Position numbers and translations under genes: made by a program. Shown one piece after another: positions 1 to 4,444 of a stretch of DNA of 9,267 bases. Where the stretch lies: positions 1-9,267 of the forward strand of contig DMHB01000222.1 of NCBI GenBank assembly GCA_003449595.1, read 5' to 3'. The DNA comes from Microscillaceae bacterium. GTDB taxonomy: Bacteria > Bacteroidota > Bacteroidia > Cytophagales > Microscillaceae. The notes beneath the pieces were generated by a model. That model saw only the letters and a list, made by a program, of their open reading frames with translations, had not been told where the DNA came from and ran no database searches. Numbering within the stretch: the stretch's first letter is position 1; each line of letters opens with the position of its first letter.

Positions 1-500
1 AACGCTATGATTTGATGCACCACATCAACACCCGCGGCACGTATTTGGTGAGCAAGTATTGTATTCCGCACCTACTGAAAGCTGCCAACCCCCACGTGCT
101 GAATTTAGCCCCGCCGTTGAATATGGAAGAGCGTTGGTTTGCGCCCCACGTGGCCTACACAATGGCCAAATTTGGGATGAGTATGTGTGTGCTGGGTATG
201 GCGGGCGAGTTTCGCAAGCAAGGCATTGCCTTCAATGCCCTGTGGCCGAAAACATTGATTGCGACCTCAGCCGTGCAAAACCTTAACGCCGACGGTGACG
301 GGATGATGAGCAAATCGCGAAGCCCCGAAATTATGGCCGATTGTGCTTACCTGATTTTCAGCAAAGATAGCCGTGTTTTTACGGGCAATTTCTTGGTGGA
401 CGAAACCTTCCTACACGCCGAAGGCATCACCGATTTGAGCAAGTATGCCATGGTGCCCGGCACACCCGACAACGAACTGATGGAAGATTTCTTTGTGTAG
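1..500 (+). CDS. SDR family oxidoreductase, HSDL2-like (5' partial)
   Basis: C-terminal part of a short-chain dehydrogenase/reductase. The reading frame is open to the window edge (codons in phase from base 3, reading RYDLM before the first internal Met), so the start lies outside the window and the TTG/ATG at 12-17 is not the real start. The Rossmann-fold GxxxGxG segment is therefore missing. Visible signatures are NTRGTYLVSK, the active-site motif YTMAK (Tyr codon 156-158, Lys codon 168-170) followed by FGMSM, and LWPKTLIATSAV. These resemble the hydroxysteroid dehydrogenase-like protein 2 subgroup, usually NAD(P)-dependent and cytoplasmic in bacteria; the substrate cannot be read from the sequence. 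The Ser commonly seen in the (N)xSPPLN segment of that subgroup is Ala here (codon 108-110). The gene ends at TAG 498-500 and converges on the minus-strand lipoprotein gene. Confidence 0.9.
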   Translation, partial: RYDLMHHINTRGTYLVSKYCIPHLLKAANPHVLNLAPPLNMEERWFAPHVAYTMAKFGMSMCVLGMAGEFRKQGIAFNALWPKTLIATSAVQNLNADGDGMMSKSRSPEIMADCAYLIFSKDSRVFTGNFLVDETFLHAEGITDLSKYAMVPGTPDNELMEDFFV

Positions 501-526
501 GACTGCCTATTCGCGCAACAAGATTG

Positions 527-563
527 AAAAATGCCTATTGGGAATAACCTGATGGGCATTTTT
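527..563. terminator. Bidirectional intrinsic terminator between convergent genes
   Basis: AAAAATGCCTATT (527-539) can pair with GATGGGCATTTTT (551-563), giving 13 pairs including two G-U, with an 11-base loop. The A-rich left arm and T-rich right arm let it end transcription on both strands. It serves the SDR gene on + and the lipoprotein gene on -, whose stop codon (562-564) overlaps the stem end by two bases. Confidence 0.8.
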
Positions 564-975
564 ATTCGCCCAAAGGCAAAGCCCCGCCCCACTGTTGCGC
601 CAACGCTAAAAACTCGCAGCCCTCTTGGGTAATTTGAAAAAATGTGTTTTGGGTATGGCCTTTTACTGAGTATTGGCGGCACGACAAGCTGAAATATACT
701 TGCGCTTTGGGCTTTCCCTTGCGCCAAAAAATCATTTCGCCCTCGGGCAAACATTTACCTTGAGTAGTCGAAATATGCTCAGCAAGGTAAAGGCTGCTAA
801 AAGCGTTGATGTATTCTTTCTCGGCAATCAGCAAGGTATCGCGCTGAGGGGCATAAAATACCACCATCAGTGTATCTGCTCCGATGACGGTTTGCTCTAA
901 AGAAGACCTGCACCCCGCCAGCATCCCGCTAAGGCAGGCAAACAGGAGCCAACATCGACAGGCAAGTGTCGTCAT
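562..975 (-). CDS. Small lipoprotein of unknown function
   Basis: Predicted 137-residue lipoprotein. The N-terminus is a short lipoprotein signal: hydrophobic residues 9-21 followed by the lipobox Leu19-Ala20-Gly21-Cys22, so the mature protein would start at Cys22 and be lipidated and membrane-anchored. The rest (about 115 residues) has no family I recognise; it is mixed polar and aromatic and looks like a small globular domain. The start at 975 is needed because the next Met (residue 18) lies inside the lipobox region. The first 47 bases overlap the 3' end of the upstream gene (929-1555) in another frame, so the two are probably co-transcribed and perhaps translationally coupled. The downstream end is the shared terminator at 527-563. 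The gene is well supported; its function is unknown. Confidence 0.75.
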   Translation of the reverse strand: MTTLACRCWLLFACLSGMLAGCRSSLEQTVIGADTLMVVFYAPQRDTLLIAEKEYINAFSSLYLAEHISTTQGKCLPEGEMIFWRKGKPKAQVYFSLSCRQYSVKGHTQNTFFQITQEGCEFLALAQQWGGALPLGE

Positions 976-1555
976 ATTTGTTGCCTACATATACATCTAA
1001 AATTTCGAATACCAATATGTCGCCTTCTTGCAAGGTGAAACTCAACTCGAAGGTTTGTAGAAAAGGACTATCGGCCAACATCACAATTTCTTGCTCGTCG
1101 GGGGCGGTAGTTTTATACACTTTGAACGCCTTGACCCGCGCATAATCACTCCAAACCGAAGGATTGAAGGCATAGCCATTCACACAATAAAACTGCTTAT
1201 TGAAGGTACGCTTGTCGTCGGTAGTGAGCTTTGTAAAAGTGAGCTGTAGGCTTTCGCCGATGCCGTAGCCTTCTACGCCTTCCATCCAAACCGCTGCAAA
1301 ATTATTTTTTATAAGATTCGTAGCCTCATAATTATAGCGGCCTTCTGTCTCTTGGCTCGAACTGGCCTTGATTTCTACTATCTCTCCCCCAAAAAATTGG
1401 GCATACCCTGAGCGTAAAAAAGATTTATAGTTGTTGACAGTGCTGTCAACCCTTGATTCTACAACTACCTGACAAATTGCCTGAGGTGTACCCAAAAAGA
1501 AGCCTCCACTTGTTAACAGCAGAAATAAAAAAACAGAACGGTAAAATAAATGCAT
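929..1555 (-). CDS. Secreted protein with NADase-type glycan-binding (discoidin-like) domain
   Basis: 208-residue protein with an N-terminal signal peptide (hydrophobic about residues 7-22, likely cleaved near TPQAICQ), hence exported. From about residue 85 to the end it matches, by eye, the pattern of the NADase-type glycan-binding or discoidin-like domain: AAVWMEGVEGYGIGESLQLTF, then a VNGYAF turn, YARVKAFKVY, and the closing FEILDVYVGNKYDDTCLS. In this family the closing YDDTxxS strand completes a beta-sandwich thought to bind carbohydrate. Here the protein ends about ten residues later (stop at 929-931). Residues 25-84 are less recognisable. It is the first gene of a two-gene minus-strand unit and overlaps the lipoprotein gene by 47 bases. 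Binding specificity is unknown; the domain call rests on motif memory, not on a search. Confidence 0.72.
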   Translation of the reverse strand: MHLFYRSVFLFLLLTSGGFFLGTPQAICQVVVESRVDSTVNNYKSFLRSGYAQFFGGEIVEIKASSSQETEGRYNYEATNLIKNNFAAVWMEGVEGYGIGESLQLTFTKLTTDDKRTFNKQFYCVNGYAFNPSVWSDYARVKAFKVYKTTAPDEQEIVMLADSPFLQTFELSFTLQEGDILVFEILDVYVGNKYDDTCLSMLAPVCLP

Positions 1556-1645
1556 GAAGAAAAAAGTTTACTCAAAATTTACAATAAATTAACTTAATTA
1601 TGCTTTTTTTGCGGAAATGATTATTCGTTAAAACCCTGCAAAAAT

Positions 1646-2446
1646 ATGTTATTTAAATGGAGTTTACTGTTTAGATCTCTTCCTTTCGCTATTTTGGTGC
1701 TGTTGCTCAAATTGATAGCCACAGAGGTATTCAGTTTTGAAGGCTTGTTAGAATTATCAGAAATTGCCATTTTTATGACCTCAGGCATATTTTTATTGGG
1801 CTTTATGCTGGCAGGTACCCTGAGCGATTACAAAGAAAGTGAGCGGGTTCCGGGCGAAATTGCCTGTATTTTAGAAGCTTTAGAAGAAACTGCCGTGATG
1901 CTATCGGTCAAGGCCGGGTACAGCGTTCAGCACGCCCGACAAGAAGTTTTCATTTTAGGCAACAACATTGTTGAATGTTTTCATAAACGAATTAAAACCT
2001 CTGAATTGCACGAAAGACTATACAAATTCAATCAACTCATCATCGATTTAGACCATGCAGGCGCTGCCGCTACCATCGTAGGAAGCCGCTTGATGGGCGA
2101 GTTGAGCAACCTACGTCGTTTGCTTACCCGTGCCAATGTGATTTCACGCACCGGTTTTTTGGCTACCGGCTATGCTCTGTTGGAACTTGTGCTGCTGATT
2201 TTGGCTATTCTATTCATTTGTGCCAAGTTCAAAAACCTATTGGCACAAGTAGTGATTACGGCGTTTATCACTTTGCTTTATACTTATATGTACCAATTGA
2301 TTCGAGACATCGATGATCCATTCGAATATCATCATCGAACTCCCAGCAATGGTGCTACAGAAGTTTCTTTGTTCCCTCTTCAAGAGTATTTAGAGCGCGC
2401 CGAAAAAAGGCTTGATTTGGAAGAAAGGCCTACGCCCCAAGTATAG
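1646..2446 (+). CDS. Four-helix integral membrane protein, possibly bestrophin/DUF4239-like
   Basis: 266-residue inner-membrane protein. Four hydrophobic segments are visible at about residues 11-29, 39-58, 171-193 and 198-218. A soluble, largely helical stretch (about 60-165) lies between the second and third. Notable sequence: LAGTLSDYKESERVPGEI right after helix 2, and IRDIDDPFEY right after helix 4. The 2+2 helix topology and the post-membrane DxPF element recall bestrophin-like/DUF4239 membrane proteins, but I cannot confirm this by eye, and transport activity should not be assumed. The C-terminal 35 residues are charged and probably cytoplasmic. The ATG at 1646 follows an A-rich leader without a Shine-Dalgarno sequence, normal for Bacteroidota. 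The gene is divergent from the glycan-binding protein gene (90-base gap) and ends at its own terminator (2462-2498), so it is probably monocistronic. Confidence 0.7.
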   Translation: MLFKWSLLFRSLPFAILVLLLKLIATEVFSFEGLLELSEIAIFMTSGIFLLGFMLAGTLSDYKESERVPGEIACILEALEETAVMLSVKAGYSVQHARQEVFILGNNIVECFHKRIKTSELHERLYKFNQLIIDLDHAGAAATIVGSRLMGELSNLRRLLTRANVISRTGFLATGYALLELVLLILAILFICAKFKNLLAQVVITAFITLLYTYMYQLIRDIDDPFEYHHRTPSNGATEVSLFPLQEYLERAEKRLDLEERPTPQV

Positions 2447-2461
2447 AGGCTTCTTTTAGGG

Positions 2462-2498
2462 AAATTAGTTAGGTCAAAATTTGGGCAGACTAATTTTT
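2462..2498 (+). terminator. Intrinsic terminator after the membrane protein gene
   Basis: AAATTAGT (2462-2469) pairs perfectly with ACTAATTT (2489-2496) and runs into a short T tract (2494-2498). The stem is AT-rich with a 19-base loop, so it is weaker than the terminators further right, but its position 15 bases after the stop codon fits. Confidence 0.55.
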
Positions 2499-2521
2499 AA
2501 GTGTATTTTTATGCTGAACGT

Positions 2522-2529
2522 TATCTTTG
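2522..2529 (+). promoter_or_regulatory. Candidate -7 promoter element for apaG
   Basis: TATCTTTG matches the Bacteroidota -7 consensus TAnnTTTG. It lies just after the preceding terminator and 78 bases before the apaG ATG. No clear TTG is found at the -33 position (only a TG at 2502-2503), so the call is tentative. Confidence 0.35.
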
Positions 2530-2574
2530 GCTTTTCCTAAGATTTGATCCTATTGCCTCGTAGTCAACACGATT

Positions 2575-2591
2575 GCCCTTCCCGCAAGGGC
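2575..2591 (+). other. Small hairpin in the apaG leader
   Basis: GCCCTT (2575-2580) and AAGGGC (2586-2591) form a perfect 6-bp stem with a CCCGC loop, ending 16 bases before the apaG start. No T tract follows, so it is not an intrinsic terminator. A role in translation initiation or mRNA stability is possible but not shown. Confidence 0.5.
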
Positions 2592-2607
2592 GCAAAACTC
2601 CAAAATA

Positions 2608-2994
2608 ATGATCACGCAAACTACCCAAGGTGTTAAAGTAAGCGTACTGACTCAGTACCAACCCGATTATTCTAGTCCCAAGCAAGCCCACTACGTGTTT
2701 ACCTACAAAATTACCATCGAAAACTGTAGCCAACACACCGTTCAGTTATTGCGCCGTCATTGGTTTATTTATGATTCCAATGCAGTTACCCGCGAAGTAG
2801 AAGGCGAAGGAGTTGTAGGGCAGCAGCCTGTACTCGAACCGGGCGAAACCCACGAATACGTATCGGGATGCAACCTGCGCACCGGCTTAGGCAAAATGAA
2901 AGGTACTTACTTGATGGAGCGGGTGTTGGATGGTAAAATCTTTGAGGTAATAATTCCCGAATTTGTATTAGCAGCCCCTTTCTTGTTGAACTAA
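2608..2994 (+). CDS. apaG: ApaG family protein
   Basis: 128 residues, the usual full length of ApaG, a small cytoplasmic protein with an immunoglobulin/fibronectin-like beta-sandwich fold. Family signatures are clear: FTYKITIENCS near residue 31, LLRRHWFIYDS at 47-57, then EGEGVVGQQPVLEPGE at 65-80, followed by EYVSGCNLRTGLGKMKGTYLM at 83-103 (the usual Y-x-SG-x-x-L-x-x-x-x-G-x-M-x-G-x-Y pattern). ApaG has been linked to cobalt/magnesium resistance in enterobacteria and resembles the ApaG domain of eukaryotic F-box proteins, but its biochemical role is poorly defined. The ATG at 2608 gives the conserved N-terminus (TQGVKVSV). It is followed within ten bases by the methyltransferase gene, suggesting one transcript and probable translational coupling. 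Confidence 0.95.
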   Translation: MITQTTQGVKVSVLTQYQPDYSSPKQAHYVFTYKITIENCSQHTVQLLRRHWFIYDSNAVTREVEGEGVVGQQPVLEPGETHEYVSGCNLRTGLGKMKGTYLMERVLDGKIFEVIIPEFVLAAPFLLN

Positions 2995-3003
2995 ATTATT
3001 CCT

Positions 3004-3801
3004 TTGCTACGCGCTTTCTGGAAATATTTTTGGTCGGCAAAAACAGCCCACGGGCTGCATTCCCCGTTTGTTTTCCACCTATACGCGCAAGTTATCATCC
3101 CTCCGGCCTCTCCGCGTGCGTCATTGCCTACAGCTTGGCATAAACTTCGCGCAGATTTTTTGCAAAACAAAACCCCCCTTGCCTTCGAAGAAATAGGCGC
3201 CGGCTCAAAACAGCTCCGTCGGTCTTCGGGGCGCACCATAGCGCAAATCACCCATACAGCGGCTACCACGCCCGCCAAAGCGCAGTTGCTCTATCGATTG
3301 GTTTCGTTTTGCCAGCCTTTGCAGGTGTTAGAATTGGGTACTTGTGTTGGGTTGGGCACTTTGGCAATGGCTTATGCGCTGCCACCCCAAGCCAGTTTGT
3401 TTACTTTTGAAGGAGCGCCCCCTTTGGCCTCTTTGTCCGAAGTAGTTTTTGAGCAACAAGCCCCTGCCGAAATATCCATTTCTTTGGTTGCAGGCCATCT
3501 CGACCAAACCCTGCCTGCTTGGGCAAGTGAGCATACTCGTATTGATTTTGCCTTTTTGGATGCCAACCACCGCTTCGAGCCTACCCTGCGGTATTTTGAT
3601 ACTTTGCTCCCACTTTGCCACGAAGACACTTGTTTGGTGTTCGACGACATCCACTGGTCTGCCGAGATGGAAGCCGCTTGGGAAACCATCTGCCAACACG
3701 AATCGGTTACGCTTAGCCTCGATTTGTTCAATATAGGCGTGGTGTTTTTCAGGCGCAAGCAACCCAAGCAGCACTTTGTATTGTGGCATACCAGTTTTTA
3801 A
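3004..3801 (+). CDS. Class I SAM-dependent methyltransferase (TTG start)
   Basis: 265-residue predicted methyltransferase of a type common in Bacteroidota. The N-terminal segment (WKYFWSAKTAHGLHSPFVF, residues 6-24) is characteristic of the group. Next come FEEIGAGSKQ (61-70), the SAM-binding motif I VLELGTCVGLGT (108-119), the acidic strand TFEG (134-137), FLDANHR (184-190) and FDDIHWS (213-219). The Asp-Asn-His and Asp-Asp pair recall O-methyltransferase-like folds; the acceptor is unknown. Start: the frame holds a stop (the apaG TAA) at 2992-2994 and no ATG until residue 122, well past the conserved N-terminus. Initiation must therefore use the TTG at 3004, or less likely an ATT just before it. 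Only nine bases separate it from apaG, so re-initiation after apaG termination is likely. It ends at TAA 3799-3801. Confidence 0.88.
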   Translation: MLRAFWKYFWSAKTAHGLHSPFVFHLYAQVIIPPASPRASLPTAWHKLRADFLQNKTPLAFEEIGAGSKQLRRSSGRTIAQITHTAATTPAKAQLLYRLVSFCQPLQVLELGTCVGLGTLAMAYALPPQASLFTFEGAPPLASLSEVVFEQQAPAEISISLVAGHLDQTLPAWASEHTRIDFAFLDANHRFEPTLRYFDTLLPLCHEDTCLVFDDIHWSAEMEAAWETICQHESVTLSLDLFNIGVVFFRRKQPKQHFVLWHTSF

Positions 3802-4020
3802 AGGCGGTAAACTATGTTTTTACAAGTAATTTTTTCAGACATAATTTACAGGTTCACTGACACTTATCTTTCTTAATTTATATTATAAATAAAAAAAATT
3901 AAACTATTGAACAATATCCTGCATTTTATCTTTTTTTTGAAGCCTACATTTGGAATTTAGAAAAAAACGATTTGATATTTGCATCAACAAAGTCAATTAC
4001 TCCTCCTTATGGTTTCGTAG
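3802..4020. other. AT-rich gene-free stretch upstream of the metY leader elements
   Basis: No coding sequence is supported here. The stretch is AT-rich, with runs of A and T and a 15-base palindrome (ATTTATA-T-TATAAAT, 3876-3890). No clear terminator follows the methyltransferase gene. It presumably holds the metY promoter: TACATTTG at 3945-3952 matches the -7 consensus TAnnTTTG but lacks a convincing -33 TTG at the right distance. The right end (3991-4029) can form a helix that competes with riboswitch P1. Confidence 0.5.
3945..3952 (+). promoter_or_regulatory. Candidate -7 promoter element for the metY leader transcript
   Basis: TACATTTG fits TAnnTTTG and would place the transcript start around 3960, some 60 bases before the SAM riboswitch. 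The matching -33 element is not seen, so this is a weak call. Confidence 0.3.
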
Positions 4021-4029
4021 TAATTGATT
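3991..4029 (+). promoter_or_regulatory. Possible anti-P1 helix upstream of the SAM riboswitch
   Basis: AGTCAATTACT (3991-4001) can pair with AGTAATTGATT (4019-4029) in 11 consecutive pairs, one of them G-U, with a 17-base loop. The right arm uses nine of the thirteen bases of the P1 5' strand (4021-4033), so the two helices exclude each other. A competitor upstream of the aptamer, rather than downstream, would be an unusual arrangement. The pairing potential is seen; the role is inferred. Confidence 0.45.
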
Positions 4030-4132
4030 TATATAGAAGTGCTGAGAGAATAGGCTCTGTGAAGCACTAGCAACCTCCTCAAATGAAAGGTGCTAATTCC
4101 TACCTAAAAATTTAGGGACTATAAATTGATTA
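4021..4132 (+). promoter_or_regulatory. SAM-I (S-box) riboswitch aptamer
   Basis: Conserved S-box core elements are present: GTGAAGCACTAGCAACC (4059-4075, compare the family TGAAACCCGGCAACC) and AAGGTGCTAATTCC (4087-4100, the J3/4 signature). P1 is a 13-bp helix between 4021-4033 and 4120-4132 with two G-U pairs. P2 lies within about 4038-4072, its tip pairing TAGGC (4051-4055) with GCACTA (4064-4069) around one bulged A. P3 is ACCT (4073-4076) with AGGT (4088-4091). P4 is CCTAA (4103-4107) with TTAGG (4112-4116). This family binds S-adenosylmethionine, which stabilises P1 and usually lowers expression of methionine genes, in keeping with metY downstream. The aptamer ends more than 300 bases before metY but only 4 bases before a leader-peptide start codon. 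It therefore probably acts on leader translation rather than directly on metY. Confidence 0.88.
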
Positions 4133-4136
4133 ACTA

Positions 4137-4280
4137 ATGAACTCAATTACAAACATCCTTCAAAAGCCTTCAACTTCCCACTCAAGTTCGAGTATAGGGC
4201 GAGTCGCTTTGTTTCCAACATTTACCAATTCTTCTATTACGGCTACTTGTTGTTGCTGCTGCTGTTGCTGTCAGGCTTAA
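4137..4280 (+). CDS. Poly-cysteine leader peptide of metY
   Basis: 47-codon ORF with ATG at 4137-4139 and TAA at 4278-4280. It begins MNSITNILQKPS, has a Ser-rich stretch (SSSSI at residues 16-20) and ends TATCCCCCCCCQA. Eight consecutive Cys codons (4248-4271; four TGT and four TGC) lie just before the stop, as expected for a ribosome-stalling leader peptide that senses charged tRNA-Cys. The peptide itself probably has no function. The ORF starts 4 bases after riboswitch P1 and overlaps arms of the attenuator: CTACTTG (4243-4249) immediately before and into the first Cys codons, and AGGCTT (4273-4278) at the stop. It lies 164 bases upstream of metY, whose product makes homocysteine from sulfide. 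Chance explanation: eight in-frame Cys codons could come from a TGC/TTG-like simple repeat, but the surrounding structure argues against that. Confidence 0.82.
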   Translation: MNSITNILQKPSTSHSSSSIGRVALFPTFTNSSITATCCCCCCCCQA

Positions 4281-4292
4281 AACCAAGTAGTT
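4241..4292 (+). promoter_or_regulatory. Attenuator helix 1:2 flanking the Cys codons
   Basis: CTACTTG (4243-4249) pairs perfectly with CAAGTAG (4284-4290), extendable by two G-U pairs at the outer end (4241-4242 with 4291-4292). The loop contains almost the entire Cys run. A ribosome on the Cys codons would occupy arm 1 and free arm 2, while an untranslated leader would keep this helix and allow the terminator. Confidence 0.65.
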
Positions 4293-4347
4293 TTCTGTTT
4301 TCCCCTTTGTAGTTTTTCCCAACGGAATTTTACTTGCTGAGAAGCCT
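4273..4347 (+). promoter_or_regulatory. Attenuator antiterminator helix 2:3
   Basis: Two stacked segments pair in register. CAAGTA (4284-4289) pairs with TACTTG (4331-4336), and outside it AGGCTT (4273-4278) pairs with AAGCCT (4342-4347), with a symmetric 5x5 internal loop between them. Arm 2 includes the leader-peptide stop codon region, so a ribosome that finishes the peptide would block it. Arm 3 shares bases with the terminator hairpin, so the two structures exclude each other. Confidence 0.65.
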
Positions 4348-4380
4348 TCAAGCCTCTAACAAAGGCATTGCGGTTTTTTT
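4337..4380 (+). terminator. Attenuator terminator (helix 3:4 plus T7)
   Basis: CTGAGAAGCCTT (4337-4348) pairs with AAGGCATTGCGG (4362-4373) in ten pairs, two of them G-U, with two mismatches. The G/C-rich inner stem is GCCTT/AAGGC. Seven T follow at once (4374-4380). The hairpin is imperfect but has the right geometry, lies between the leader peptide and metY, and is incompatible with the antiterminator. It would stop transcription when the Cys codons are read without delay or when the leader is not translated. Confidence 0.65.
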
Positions 4381-4444
4381 ATTGCATTCTCTCATTACCA
4401 ATTTCTATAAACGTATATTTTTAACCTTTAAAATTCAATTTATT

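Noticed and set aside
347..754. A 135-codon minus-strand ORF spanning the convergent region
   Set aside because: It covers the terminator, the end of the SDR gene and part of the lipoprotein gene in another frame; no support.
3328..3789. Long minus-strand ORFs opposite the methyltransferase
   Set aside because: The + strand has clear SAM-binding motifs throughout; the antisense translations show no family features and are shadows.
3876..3890. Perfect palindrome ATTTATA-T-TATAAAT that repeats the P1 sequence
   Set aside because: It lies in very AT-rich DNA, has no T tract after it on the + strand, and is probably upstream of the transcript start.
4245..4272. The TTG/CTG-like repeat in the leader read as a simple-sequence microsatellite
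   Set aside because: The units are irregular (mixed TGT and TGC), in frame with a complete ORF and flanked by matching attenuator arms, so a coding explanation is better.
4121..4443. The P1 3' strand (ATAAATTG, 4121-4128) is complementary to CAATTTAT just before the metY start (4436-4443)
   Set aside because: The match is only 8-9 AT-rich bases over 300 bases, and the predicted direction (blocking metY when SAM is low) is opposite to normal S-box control. Probably chance.
4334..4444. In-frame N-terminal extension of metY back to a TTG at 4334
   Set aside because: It has no resemblance to MetY N-termini, overlaps the attenuator arms and T7 tract, and the ATG at 4445 gives the standard family start.
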